Assembly: GCF_003265305.2 (NCBI RefSeq)
Contig: NZ_CP033459.1
Location: 2,170,001 to 2,234,000, forward strand
DNA length: 64,000 nt
Source of the DNA: Pseudoprevotella muciniphila
GTDB taxonomy: Bacteria; Bacteroidota; Bacteroidia; Bacteroidales; Bacteroidaceae
Direction of reading: 5' to 3'
The notes beneath the pieces were generated by a model, which saw nothing but the letters and a program-made list of their open reading frames with translations, was not told where the DNA came from and made no database searches. The translations under genes were made by a program, and so were the position numbers. The first letter of the stretch is position 1, and every line of letters starts with the position of its first letter. Shown one piece after another: positions 8,551 to 17,228 of the stretch.

Positions 8551-9330
8551 TTGTCCTACATAGACACGCATACACACCTCTACACAGAGGAATTCGATGC
8601 CGACCGCAAAGAAGTGGTGGAGCGGGCTGTACTATCGGGGGCACAATGCATTTTGCTACCCAACATCGACGAAGCAAGCATAGCACCAATGCTCCGGATG
8701 TGTCGGGACTATCCACGTCTGTGCTATCCCATGATGGGACTGCACCCTACGGACATACCCGAAGACCCGTGGCCACTGCTCAACCGCATGGAGCAACTGC
8801 TCGCAGGTGGCGATTATGTAGCGGTGGGGGAAGTGGGTGTTGACCTGTATTGGGACGACAGCAGGAGAGACGTGCAGATAGACGTGTTCCGGCATCAGGT
8901 GGAATGGGCAGTGAAGTTTCAGTTGCCTCTCGTCATCCACTCCAGAAACGCGCAAGATGAAATAGTCAGCACACTCTTGCCTTATCGCGACGAACTTTGC
9001 GGAGGCATCTTCCATTGCTTCGGAGGGACAAAGGAGGAGGCGGAGGAACTGCTGGATTTCCCCAATTTTATGCTCGGTATAGGTGGTGTGATCACATTTA
9101 AGAAGTCATCGCTGCCAGAATTCCTCAAAACCACAGTGCCACTCTCCAGAATAGTGTTGGAAACCGATGCGCCTTATCTCGCGCCAACACCTCATCGGGG
9201 CAAACGCAATGAGAGCAGTTATATACCGCTCATAATCAGCAAACTCGCGGAAATCTATGCCACAGACGCAAATACTATAGAAGCCGTTACCACACATAAT
9301 GCGAAAACAATTTTCAAAAAAATCACGTAA
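8551..9330 (+). CDS. TatD family metal-dependent hydrolase
   Basis: The 259-residue protein has the TatD metal ligands: DTHTHLY at residues 5-11, GEVGVDLYWD, VIHSRNAQDE, GGIFHCFGG and LETDAPYLAP near the end. TatD proteins are Mg-dependent 3'-5' exonucleases or deoxyribonucleases of the amidohydrolase-like fold. The only start that keeps the conserved IDTHTH close to the N-terminus is a TTG at 8551, unusual but credible. The TTG is preceded directly by a CTCTCAACTCTCAACT repeat found elsewhere in the window at gene ends, which may have altered the original start region. Confidence 0.9.
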   Translation: MSYIDTHTHLYTEEFDADRKEVVERAVLSGAQCILLPNIDEASIAPMLRMCRDYPRLCYPMMGLHPTDIPEDPWPLLNRMEQLLAGGDYVAVGEVGVDLYWDDSRRDVQIDVFRHQVEWAVKFQLPLVIHSRNAQDEIVSTLLPYRDELCGGIFHCFGGTKEEAEELLDFPNFMLGIGGVITFKKSSLPEFLKTTVPLSRIVLETDAPYLAPTPHRGKRNESSYIPLIISKLAEIYATDANTIEAVTTHNAKTIFKKIT

Positions 9331-9334
9331 ATAT

Positions 9335-9365
9335 TTTCGTATTCCAAAAACTTGACATATCTTTG
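9335..9365 (+). promoter_or_regulatory. Promoter of tRNA-Phe
   Basis: TATCTTTG at 9358-9365 matches TAnnTTTG, with TTTC at 9335-9338 as a near -33 box and a 19-base spacer. The mature tRNA begins 20 bases downstream. Confidence 0.65.
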
Positions 9366-9384
9366 CAGTCGCAAAAAAACAAAT

Positions 9385-9457
<73 letters not shown>

Positions 9458-9463
9458 CCTTAA

Positions 9464-9497
9464 AGTCAACTGAATATCAATCAGCTGGCTTTTTTTA
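9464..9497 (+). terminator. Rho-independent terminator after tRNA-Phe
   Basis: AGTCAACTGA pairs with TCAGCTGGCT across a seven-base loop (one mismatch, one G-U), followed by a run of seven T residues. Confidence 0.75.
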
Positions 9498-9717
9498 TGC
9501 CCAGGTATTTCCGAATTTTCTCTCGATTTATTTCGATGTAGTCGCGTGGGGTGCTGCCGATTGGCAATTATTTCATCAGATTGTGTTAACCCCTTTATAT
9601 ACAGGCTATTCAAAGTGGTAAAAACTGTAATCATGTAACCTTATTATTCTTTTTCCGAACAGCAATAATTATTCTCTATGACCGACTCACTTACTCCTCT
9701 GAACCATATTTTTTGCT

Positions 9718-9725
9718 TACATTTG
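9718..9725 (+). promoter_or_regulatory. -7 promoter box for the AbiGi-like gene
   Basis: TACATTTG matches TAnnTTTG 40 bases before the start codon at 9765. No clear -33 TTTG is visible. The stretch 9498-9717 otherwise shows no gene. Confidence 0.45.
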
Positions 9726-9764
9726 CAAAACTAAGTAGAATACCTGTAAAAATGCCCGAGAAGT

Positions 9765-10616
9765 ATGTTAAGACGTAACAGACTGAACAGCCACACAAAC
9801 ACATTGTTTCATTATACCAAGAGCGAAGACATCCTGTCATCTATTCTCAAGGAAGGCTTGAGGTTTGTGTACTGCAAAGAGCGGCTTGACGAGCGGCTTT
9901 GTTTTGGTATTCCTATGATTTCTTTCTGCGATATACCTGTGGCGCAGAGTGTTGAGCATACTTCAAAATATGGTGAATTTGCTATTGGGCTGTCAAAGGA
10001 ATACCTCATTTCAAATTACTCGTTTGCCATAGGACCGGTCACTTATTATTTAAAAGGGGCTCCTATATTTAAGATGGCTTTAGATTATCTTAAAATATAT
10101 GGCAGTAACGTGTATAACAGGGGAAATGTTCTGACAGTTTCCAATAGTCCCGGCGACAAAACAATTTTGTCAAAAGAAGAGGCACCGGGTGTGTTGAAGA
10201 GTTTTTTAGACACGAACAACTACCATCAGTTGGTTACCACTTCCATAGGCATAATAAAGCCCTATTGTTCAGAGTATGAGAAAGGTGTTCAGATCAATTA
10301 TGATGAATGTGAATGGAGAATGATTGTACCGGAAAATGCACGCCTGTCTGCCACAGAGCGGTGTAAATGGTTCTGGACTGAACAGGAGTTCGATGACTGG
10401 AGAGAAAAATACGGCGACATCTTCATCAACAGTTGGAGTCTCCCCTTTGACATATCAGACATCAATTTCCTCATTGTTCCCGACAACGAATCGGTAAAAT
10501 CGTTGATACAAGCCATTTATGATATGGAAACGCTGTGCGGCCAACCGATTTACGATGAAGAGAAAGCATTGCTGTGTACCAAAATCTTATCGTTCGACCA
10601 AATCAGGGATATATAA
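9765..10616 (+). CDS. AbiGi-like abortive phage resistance protein
   Basis: The 283-residue product starts with an N-terminal block (NTLFHYTKSEDILSSILKEG, then LRFVYCKERL) that fits the AbiGi family. AbiGi is one half of the lactococcal AbiG abortive infection system, usually described as the antitoxin partner of AbiGii. Further conserved-looking segments are PMISFCDIPV, YGEFAIGLSKE and ECEWRMIVPE. The HYT...IL..GL start also recalls ADP-ribosyltransferase-like folds (DUF4433/DarT, DUF2971), so an ART-related fold is conceivable; that is inference. There is no AbiGii-like nucleotidyltransferase beside it. The gene sits alone between tRNA-Phe and tRNA-Arg, a typical place for an acquired defence islet, and is AT-richer than its neighbours. 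Confidence 0.75.
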   Translation: MLRRNRLNSHTNTLFHYTKSEDILSSILKEGLRFVYCKERLDERLCFGIPMISFCDIPVAQSVEHTSKYGEFAIGLSKEYLISNYSFAIGPVTYYLKGAPIFKMALDYLKIYGSNVYNRGNVLTVSNSPGDKTILSKEEAPGVLKSFLDTNNYHQLVTTSIGIIKPYCSEYEKGVQINYDECEWRMIVPENARLSATERCKWFWTEQEFDDWREKYGDIFINSWSLPFDISDINFLIVPDNESVKSLIQAIYDMETLCGQPIYDEEKALLCTKILSFDQIRDI

Positions 10617-10650
10617 AGGATAGTTCTATAGCGGTGTGCTATAATAATTA

Positions 10651-10696
10651 TTTCCGCATTCAACCAGCCTTCAGTTTGCATGCGGAAATTTTATTT
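10651..10696 (+). terminator. Hairpin terminator between the AbiGi-like gene and tRNA-Arg
   Basis: TTTCCGCAT at 10651-10659 pairs perfectly with ATGCGGAAA at 10680-10688, followed by TTTTATTT. It could also stop transcripts from the opposing tRNA-Arg gene. Confidence 0.75.
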
Positions 10697-10697
10697 G

Positions 10698-10771
10698 TGA
10701 TCCCGAAGGGATTCAAACCCTTGACCTTCAGAACCGGAATCTGACGCTCTATTCAACTAAGCTACGGGACC
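10698..10771 (-). tRNA. tRNA-Arg (anticodon CCG)
   Basis: Read on the minus strand, acceptor GGTCCCG pairs with CGGGATC. The anticodon stem TCAGA/TCTGA encloses loop TTCCGGT, giving anticodon CCG, and the T-arm contains GGGTTTGAATCCC. The discriminator is A and CCA is not encoded. Confidence 0.96.
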
Positions 10772-10782
10772 GAAATCGGCTG

Positions 10783-10815
10783 CAAAGATAGATATATTTT
10801 TTCAGATATATCAAC
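10783..10815 (-). promoter_or_regulatory. Promoter of tRNA-Arg
   Basis: On the minus strand GTTG (10812-10815) and TATCTTTG (10783-10790) are separated by 21 bases and match the Bacteroidetes -33/-7 pattern just upstream of the tRNA. Confidence 0.65.
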
Positions 10816-10898
10816 GCCGTTTTGTTGAAAGTTTCTTTTGGAGCGTTTTTCTGCTGCACATTTTTTTGTTTTTCTTTTTCTGTTTTTTGAAGAATAGA

Positions 10899-10906
10899 TA
10901 ATTTTG
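10899..10906 (+). promoter_or_regulatory. -7 promoter box upstream of the DUF1846 gene
   Basis: TAATTTTG matches TAnnTTTG. Transcription would start near 10913, giving a leader of about 100 bases that contains the hairpin at 10921-10978. Confidence 0.55.
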
Positions 10907-10920
10907 CAGTGAAATTAAAG

Positions 10921-10978
10921 AAAGGGGGTCGTTTGAACTGCCAAAAGGCGGTTATATCGACGACCCTTTATTTTTTAT
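10921..10978 (+). terminator. Attenuator-like hairpin in the DUF1846 leader
   Basis: AAAGGGGGTCGT pairs with ACGACCCTTT through a two-base bulge, and inside it AACTGCC pairs with GGCGGTT around AAAA. ATTTTTTAT follows immediately. This is a strong intrinsic terminator placed between the promoter box and the start codon, so it may attenuate the gene or end a short RNA. Confidence 0.65.
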
Positions 10979-11014
10979 GAAGTTCAATAAATAACTTAAA
11001 TACATCTTCTTCTC

Positions 11015-12478
11015 ATGAAACTCGGTTTTGACAACGACAAATATCTGCGCATACAGTCTGAACACATCAAGGAACGCATTAGTGAGTTTGGCGACAAACT
11101 CTATCTTGAATTTGGTGGAAAACTCTACGACGACTATCATGCCAGCCGTGTGCTGCCAGGGTTCCAGCCCGACAGTAAGATGCGAATGCTGATGCAACTG
11201 AAGGATGACGCAGAAATTGTGATGGTCATCAGTGCAGAAGACATTGAGAAGAATAAGATACGAGGCGACTTAGGCATCACCTACGACAAGGATGTGCTGC
11301 GCTTGCGTGACATCTTCACCGAATGGGGGTTTTATGTGAGCAGTGTGGTCATCACGCATTTTAACGGGCAGGCAAGTGCGGTGTCGTTCAGGGAACGCTT
11401 GGAACGACTTGGACTGGTGCGTGTGTATTACCACTATCTCATAGAGGGTTATCCCACCAATGTGGAACTTATCGATTCAGACGAGGGCTTTGGCAAGAAC
11501 GACTATGTGGAGACCACCCGCCCGCTCGTTGTGGTAACGGCACCCGGTCCCGGTAGCGGAAAGATGGCAGTTTGTCTCAGCCAACTCTATAATGAGAACC
11601 GTCGCGGTGTGAAGGCAGGGTATGCCAAGTTCGAGACGTTCCCCATCTGGAACATCCCCTTGAAACACCCCGTCAACGTGGCTTACGAGGCTGCTACGGC
11701 AGACCTGAACGATGTCAACATGATTGACCACTTCCATCTGGAAGCGTATGGTAAGACCACTGTAAACTACAACCGTGACATAGAGATTTTCCCTGTGCTG
11801 AATGCCATTTTCGAGGGCATCTATGGTGAAAGCCCCTACAAGTCGCCGACGGACATGGGCGTGAACATGGCGGGCTTCTGCATCAGCGACGACGAGGTGT
11901 GCAGCGAAGCATCGAAACAGGAAATCATACGCCGGTACTATGCTGCACTATGTTCCCTGACCGATGGCAGCAAGGACGACAGGGAAATCAATAAGATTCT
12001 GCTGCTGATGAAGCAGATGAAACTTACCACAGCCTACCGCAGATGCACTGTGGCGGCACACGAAAGAAAAGAAAAAGGAGGGACAGCCGCGGCAGCCATA
12101 GAACTGTCAGATGGCACACTTATTACTTCCGGCACAAGCAGTCTGCTCGGACCGAGCGCGGCGCTTATCCTGAATGCCACGAAACATCTGGCAGGCATAG
12201 ACCATAACCTTAAACTCATACCGCAAAACATGATTGAGCCCATACAGCGCATGAAGACGTCTATGCTGCATGGCGTGAACCCACGTCTGCATACCGACGA
12301 AGTGCTGGTGGCTCTCGCAGTGCTCAGTCAGCATGATGACAACTGCAAGCGGGCGCTCGACTCACTGCCACTGCTCGATGGATGTCAGGTGCATGCCACG
12401 GTGATGCTTAGCGAAGTGGACCGCAAAATCTTTAAGAAACTCGGTTGCGGACTTACCTTCGACCCTGTCAAGAAGTAG
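11015..12478 (+). CDS. DUF1846 family protein
   Basis: The 487-residue protein matches the DUF1846 family across its length. The N-terminal part contains MKLGFDNDKYLRIQSEHIKE, LYLEFGGKLYDDYHASRVLP and GFQPDSKMRMLMQLKDDAEI. The middle has the glycine-rich segment VVVTAPGPGSGKMAVCLSQL, which resembles a phosphate-binding loop. Known family members are cytoplasmic proteins of about 500 residues without a firmly assigned reaction. The gene is preceded by its own promoter box and a terminator-like hairpin, so its transcription may be regulated by attenuation. Its TAG stop is followed directly by TTGAGAGTTGATGG, a repeat also seen after the WYL gene stop codon. Confidence 0.87.
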   Translation: MKLGFDNDKYLRIQSEHIKERISEFGDKLYLEFGGKLYDDYHASRVLPGFQPDSKMRMLMQLKDDAEIVMVISAEDIEKNKIRGDLGITYDKDVLRLRDIFTEWGFYVSSVVITHFNGQASAVSFRERLERLGLVRVYYHYLIEGYPTNVELIDSDEGFGKNDYVETTRPLVVVTAPGPGSGKMAVCLSQLYNENRRGVKAGYAKFETFPIWNIPLKHPVNVAYEAATADLNDVNMIDHFHLEAYGKTTVNYNRDIEIFPVLNAIFEGIYGESPYKSPTDMGVNMAGFCISDDEVCSEASKQEIIRRYYAALCSLTDGSKDDREINKILLLMKQMKLTTAYRRCTVAAHERKEKGGTAAAAIELSDGTLITSGTSSLLGPSAALILNATKHLAGIDHNLKLIPQNMIEPIQRMKTSMLHGVNPRLHTDEVLVALAVLSQHDDNCKRALDSLPLLDGCQVHATVMLSEVDRKIFKKLGCGLTFDPVKK

Positions 12479-12502
12479 TTGAGAGTTGATGGTTGATAGT
12501 TT

Positions 12503-12556
12503 TCTATAGCATCTATAGTTTCTATAGCATCTATAATATCTATAGCATCTATAATC
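12503..12556. repeat. Tandem 18-bp repeat, three copies
   Basis: The unit TCTATAGCATCTATA plus three variable bases starts at 12503, 12521 and 12539. It lies between the convergent 3' ends of the DUF1846 gene and lptD, and touches the lptD stop region. Each unit is rich in short palindromes (CTATAG). Confidence 0.85.
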
Positions 12557-15509
12557 AATACCACTCGATATTGGAACTATACGAACTGCGTTTGTCCCAT
12601 TTCAGGGCATCGGTGAGTTCGTTTGCCCTTGCGCGGAAAGTGAAGTTGAAACTGGTGTAAGGACGAAGCACCACACTGGCGCTCATCTCGAAACAGTGCA
12701 GGTCGCGAGAGAGGCTTGCCGTAGTCATCGACACTTTGTGGTTAGTGAAGTCGTAACCACTTGAGAATGTAATGTTCCAACCATCAGCGATACGTACGTA
12801 TCCGGAGCAGTTGAATGTCTGTGAGAAACTATAGGGGTAGCGCATCGTGCGCACATTGATTTCCTTGCTTCTGTCCTCATACATGGAAATACCGTAACTC
12901 AGCGAAAGACTCCAAGGTATGGAGAAAGCCAGATAGCCATCGTCGTCCACCTTGGCTTTTACTTTCTTCGCACCTTTTTGGCTGGACTTAAGGTTCGGGT
13001 CGATGTTTGATTCTTCTGTGTCCGTCTCTTCTTCCTGTGAGGTGTTCTCATCTTGGTTCTTACGGTTCAGATAGCCCTGCCCGGTAAGGGTGTTCCAGAG
13101 TTTTCTGACTTTTTCGTTATTGAGCGTATATGAAATGTTCTGCGACATACCGCCGAATCGTCCGAACCTGCCATAACTCCATTCCGTGCGGTCGCTCGTT
13201 ACCACAGCGCCCGATTCGTTGAAGGCGTAGGCGTATGTGGCGAATACGGCTGCCATGGAGAAGGTGTACGACTTGGATAACTTCAGGCGGATGCGGGTGC
13301 TCAGGTCGCTCCAGGGGCGTGTCTTGGCGGCAAGGTTGTACGACAGTGTACCGGCGAGTTCGTCGATGAGCGAAATCTTCTTTTCGCCCGTGGAGTCGCG
13401 GTCGCTCTTGATTTTCATTTCAAGGTTGTTCGACAGCGTCATCGACACCGTACCCTGTGTCTTGTTCGACGGATAGCCGTACAGTCCGTTGGAATATGGC
13501 GAATACGACACAGTGGAGACATTACCGTCGGCATCAGTCTTCACGTATGTATCGAAGTAGCCGTAGCGCGAAGAAGTGAAGTCGGGAGAATAACTCAGCG
13601 ACACACTCGGCTTCAGCACGTGCCGCACGGCAATAATCTTGTCGCCAAAGAGTTTCTTCCATGGCTTGTAGAAACCATAGAGCGTGGTGTTGGCGCTGAG
13701 CGCCATGTTCCAACTGTAGAGGTTGTAGAAACCATATACCGTGTCTTGCAACTCGCGCTGATTGTCTTCGTCCCAACTGCGTTTGATTTTGTTGGTGTAC
13801 ATAATGTCGCGGAAGTTGAACGATGGCGACACATTGATGTATTTCAGCACTTGGAAAGTAGCGTCAATAGGTATGCTGTGCTGCATACCGTTACGCCAGT
13901 CCTTGATGAGGTTGGAGTGCAGGAGTTTGTCTTCCTTAGTCGTGATGGAGTTGCTCATGTTTCCTGTGTACGACATCGAAATCTTTTCGTACCAACGCTC
14001 TTTGCCCACTTGCTTCGACCTACGGAAGGGGTAGAAGCGGGTGAGCGACAGACTCAATTCCGGCAGCGTCAATGCTATGGTGCTGTCGCGCATATTCTGC
14101 GTGAGGTTGCTCGAGAGCGAAAGCGAGAGACCAATCTTCGTGAAGTTGTGGCTGAACGAAACAGAACTGGAGCGTGTGGACTGGGTGTACGAGATGGGGT
14201 TGTACATCGATGAGAGGTTGTTGCGCTCGTAAGATTCTGATGCAAAATTGACCCTTGCACTGAATGTGGTATTAGGCGAAGCCTTGGCATCCTTCGAGTG
14301 TGTCCACAGTACCTTCAGGCTCTTGGTCACATTATAGTCGGGCATATTCTTCTCGCCTTCCACGGAGCGCAGGAAACTGACAAAGAAATTGCCGTTGTAT
14401 CTGTAGCGCTTGCGATAGTTTGTCTCGGCGCTTAGTCCCCACGAGCCCTTGGTATATATTTCACCAAGCAACTTGAGATCTACATAGTCGTTGATGGCAA
14501 AATAATAACCGCCATCGCGCAGGTAGAAGCCGCGTGTCGTCTCGTCGCCATAACTCGGCATGACGATACCGGAGGAGTATTTCTTGTTAAACGGGAAGAA
14601 ACCGTAGGGGATGGCGAGTGGTAGCGGTACGTCCTCTACGACAAGGTAGGCAGGTCCGAAAACCACGTCCTTAGCCGGTCTGACCTTCATGCGTGAGAGG
14701 GCGAGGTAGAAGTGCGGGTGCTCGGCATCACAAGTGGTGTACTTGCCTTTCTCCATGTAGAATATGCCGTTGGAATCGCGCTTGGCCTTCATGCCCTGCA
14801 CGTAGCCGTTGCCCTGCGTTGTGGAGACGTGTTCGATGAAGCCCTTCTTCGTCTTGAAGTTCATTGCCATCTCTTCGCTCACATATTCATCGTTGCCCTG
14901 CCGATAGGTGGGCTTCTCCGTCATCACGCCGGCAGTGTCCACCTTGCCCTGTGCATACACCTTGCTACTGTCCATGATCATCGTCATTTTATGGGCATCG
15001 AGCGTCATGTTGGTGTATTTCACCTGTGCCTTGCCGTAAAGGTATGCCTGACGGGTCGTGGCGTCATAAACGAGGGAGTCGGAGGCGCGGTATTCCACCG
15101 GTACGTCGATACCGGCAGAGCGCTTCTTTAGCGTATCGACCTTCACCGTATCTGCACCGGCATTGCCCGGCAGAACGGTGTCGCGCTGCGAAATGCGTTT
15201 GAGGAAGTTGTCGCCAAAGATGGAGTCCATCGCTTCCGTGATGCTGTCCTGAACGTGTACGATGGAGTCGTTCACAGAGTCGTTGGGCCAGATGTCGCGA
15301 GGCGGAGCAGGGTGGTTTTGGAACACATTGCTCCTTCCCGCCTGTAATGCCTCTCTGCTCTGTCGGTAAAGGTTTTCAGACGAAATCCTGCCTTGCGAAG
15401 AAACGTCTGAAGCCTTTTCTGTCCGGCTGTCGTTCCAGGGCACGTAAGAACTCACCGCTATGTTTACAGCGATGAAAAGGCAGAAAACGGTATAAAAAAA
15501 CTTCCTCAA
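12555..15509 (-). CDS. lptD: LPS-assembly outer-membrane protein LptD
   Basis: LptD is the outer-membrane barrel that inserts lipopolysaccharide into the outer leaflet. The N-terminal periplasmic OstA-like domain is visible as YDATTRQAYLYGKAQVKYTN and LDAHKMTMIMDSSKVYAQGK. It is followed by LAIPYGFFPF and GIVMPSYGDETTRGFYLRDG and then a long barrel of alternating strands to the C-terminal Tyr. The frame is open to a TTG at 15539, but a consensus -7 box (15537-15544) overlaps that codon, so transcription should begin inside it. I therefore place the start at the TTG at 15509, giving MRKFFYTVFCLFIAVNIAVS as signal sequence and about 984 residues. No ATG is available nearby. Confidence 0.86.
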   Translation of the reverse strand: MRKFFYTVFCLFIAVNIAVSSYVPWNDSRTEKASDVSSQGRISSENLYRQSREALQAGRSNVFQNHPAPPRDIWPNDSVNDSIVHVQDSITEAMDSIFGDNFLKRISQRDTVLPGNAGADTVKVDTLKKRSAGIDVPVEYRASDSLVYDATTRQAYLYGKAQVKYTNMTLDAHKMTMIMDSSKVYAQGKVDTAGVMTEKPTYRQGNDEYVSEEMAMNFKTKKGFIEHVSTTQGNGYVQGMKAKRDSNGIFYMEKGKYTTCDAEHPHFYLALSRMKVRPAKDVVFGPAYLVVEDVPLPLAIPYGFFPFNKKYSSGIVMPSYGDETTRGFYLRDGGYYFAINDYVDLKLLGEIYTKGSWGLSAETNYRKRYRYNGNFFVSFLRSVEGEKNMPDYNVTKSLKVLWTHSKDAKASPNTTFSARVNFASESYERNNLSSMYNPISYTQSTRSSSVSFSHNFTKIGLSLSLSSNLTQNMRDSTIALTLPELSLSLTRFYPFRRSKQVGKERWYEKISMSYTGNMSNSITTKEDKLLHSNLIKDWRNGMQHSIPIDATFQVLKYINVSPSFNFRDIMYTNKIKRSWDEDNQRELQDTVYGFYNLYSWNMALSANTTLYGFYKPWKKLFGDKIIAVRHVLKPSVSLSYSPDFTSSRYGYFDTYVKTDADGNVSTVSYSPYSNGLYGYPSNKTQGTVSMTLSNNLEMKIKSDRDSTGEKKISLIDELAGTLSYNLAAKTRPWSDLSTRIRLKLSKSYTFSMAAVFATYAYAFNESGAVVTSDRTEWSYGRFGRFGGMSQNISYTLNNEKVRKLWNTLTGQGYLNRKNQDENTSQEEETDTEESNIDPNLKSSQKGAKKVKAKVDDDGYLAFSIPWSLSLSYGISMYEDRSKEINVRTMRYPYSFSQTFNCSGYVRIADGWNITFSSGYDFTNHKVSMTTASLSRDLHCFEMSASVVLRPYTSFNFTFRARANELTDALKWDKRSSYSSNIEWY

Positions 15510-15536
15510 AAGGCGTCGAGTTTCTAATTCAAAAGG

Positions 15537-15544
15537 CAAAATTA
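15537..15544 (-). promoter_or_regulatory. -7 promoter box of lptD
   Basis: On the minus strand TAATTTTG matches TAnnTTTG, implying a transcript start near 15530 and a leader of about 20 bases before the TTG at 15509. Confidence 0.55.
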
Positions 15545-15628
15545 CTAAATACTTGCGGATTTGCTCGCATTAAAACTTTAACAAATCTAAAAATCGCCGT
15601 TTTTTGGAAAAAGAACAGTAAGACAGAA

Positions 15629-15762
15629 CCACGAATTAACACGAATGTTCACAAATTTTCTTACTGCTTAATCTTGATGCAGAATTTATAAGATTTGTAC
15701 CGATTTGCAGGATTTCTTCGACGAACGCAGCGAGGCGAACTCCATGCGCTTGACTCCTTAGC
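15629..15762. repeat. Dispersed intergenic repeat, left copy beside the DUF4143 ATPase
   Basis: AACCACGAATTAACACGAAT at 15629 is followed by GATTTGTACCGATTTGCAGG, then by a segment holding CAGCGAGGCGAACTCCATG. Closely similar blocks recur at 17229-17370 on the other side of the ATPase gene. No coding capacity is seen in 15540-15789. Confidence 0.75.
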
Positions 15763-15789
15763 AGTCGCCTGTCGGTGAGCATCTTTCGG

Positions 15790-17061
15790 TTATTTCTCAA
15801 ATAGCGATGAAATACTTTTTGTGTCAAGCAGAAAGTCGAGCAGCCCCATCGTTACAATACCCTTATCATTTATCTTACGCATTATGTTGTCGCCAACGAC
15901 AATCATTTTGCGGAAGCTATCATTGATTCCAAGTAGTGGCCTTTGTTCTTGGTTTTCCTTTTCCGATGTCGGCATACGAAAGGCAGATTGGAGATAAACA
16001 CGATCCGGACCTTGATTTACCACGAAATCCACTTCCAAGCGTTTACGAACAGCCTTTCCCTGATCATCGCGCTCCCACGTTTCCACAAGTCCGACATCGA
16101 CCCGATAACCACGACTACGGAGCTCGTTGTAGATGATGTTTTCCATAATGTGCGTTTCTTCCTGCTGTCTGTAGTTTAGTGCTGCCGCACGAAGACCTAT
16201 GTCAGTAAAGTAGTATTTGGTTTCTGTCCCGATATATTTCCGTCCCTTTACATCGTATCGCATAGCCTCTTCTATCAAAAATGCGTCTTGTAAGTGGCCG
16301 ATATAGTCCTTAATGGTTTTGCTGATAATCGTTTTTCCTTCAACTGATTGGAATGTGTTGCAGATTCGTTTAGGATTGGTGGATGTTCCAACAGCAGAGG
16401 CAAGAATCTGCGTAAGTTGTCTTAAGCCTTCAGGGTTTCGTAAATGGTTACGCTCTATCACATCGTGTAAATAAGTCAACTCGTACAGGTTAATGAGGTA
16501 CTCTATCTTCTTGGTCGCGGATTCAAATTGTACCACTTGAGGAAGTCCACCAAATGTATAGTAGTCATTCCACGCCGTTGTCCTGTCGCCACCTACAACC
16601 TCGTAATACTCCTTGAAACTCAATGGCCACACTCGTATTTCATCTCCTCGTCCTCTGAATTCCGTTACGACATCTTTGGATAGAAATTTTGAATTAGAAC
16701 CCGACACATAAACATCTAAATGACGTTTGTGCATGAGGCTCAAAAGTACCTCAACGAAGTCATCTACAAGTTGTACTTCGTCAAGTACGACATAGTATGT
16801 GTGCCCATCAGCAGGTGTCCGGTTTTCAATGTAATCCAATAAAACGTCGGGGTTGCGTAGCCGGCGGTTTGTCCGGTCATCAAGTGATAGTTCGACAATG
16901 TGGTTTTCATCGACATCATGCTCTGTCAGGTAACGATGGAATATATCGAAGAGCAGGAAAGATTTTCCACATCTTCGTCCACCAGTTACTATCTTCACTA
17001 ATCCGTTTCCTTGACTTTCTACTAATTTATCAAGATATTTCTGCCGTTGAAAGTAATACAT
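15790..17061 (-). CDS. AAA ATPase with C-terminal DUF4143 domain
   Basis: The 423-residue protein has Walker A TGGRRCGKSFLL at residues 26-37, Walker B YYVVLDEVQ near residue 90 and a sensor-like VYVSGSNSKFLSKD. These are followed by the DUF4143 region with FKEYYEV, FGGLPQVV, KYYFTDIGLR and the nuclease-like EVDFVVNQG segment. Such AAA_14/DUF4143 proteins are common, often strain-variable genes of unknown role in bacteria and archaea. They sometimes act as mobile or defence-associated ATPases. The gene stands alone and is flanked by direct copies of an intergenic repeat, so it may have been acquired or be lost as a unit. Confidence 0.88.
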   Translation of the reverse strand: MYYFQRQKYLDKLVESQGNGLVKIVTGGRRCGKSFLLFDIFHRYLTEHDVDENHIVELSLDDRTNRRLRNPDVLLDYIENRTPADGHTYYVVLDEVQLVDDFVEVLLSLMHKRHLDVYVSGSNSKFLSKDVVTEFRGRGDEIRVWPLSFKEYYEVVGGDRTTAWNDYYTFGGLPQVVQFESATKKIEYLINLYELTYLHDVIERNHLRNPEGLRQLTQILASAVGTSTNPKRICNTFQSVEGKTIISKTIKDYIGHLQDAFLIEEAMRYDVKGRKYIGTETKYYFTDIGLRAAALNYRQQEETHIMENIIYNELRSRGYRVDVGLVETWERDDQGKAVRKRLEVDFVVNQGPDRVYLQSAFRMPTSEKENQEQRPLLGINDSFRKMIVVGDNIMRKINDKGIVTMGLLDFLLDTKSISSLFEK

Positions 17062-17075
17062 CTAAGTCGTTTTTT

Positions 17076-17089
17076 TGTGGCGTGCCACA
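17076..17089. promoter_or_regulatory. Perfect palindrome in the ATPase leader
   Basis: TGTGGCGTGCCACA is a perfect 14-base inverted repeat between the -7 box (17101-17108) and the start codon (17061). It could be an operator or an mRNA hairpin. Confidence 0.45.
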
Positions 17090-17100
17090 GATTTTGGTTG

Positions 17101-17108
17101 CAAATATA
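17101..17108 (-). promoter_or_regulatory. -7 promoter box of the DUF4143 ATPase
   Basis: On the minus strand TATATTTG matches TAnnTTTG 40 bases before the start codon. Confidence 0.55.
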
Positions 17109-17228
17109 CATTTTTACTCCCAATAGTACCAAAATTATGCGCTTATTTGGACGCTCTTTTCAGAAAAATCGTTTTATGCCTTTTATCTTAATCCTGTGTA
17201 AAGAAGGGGCACACAATCTTTGAAAGAT

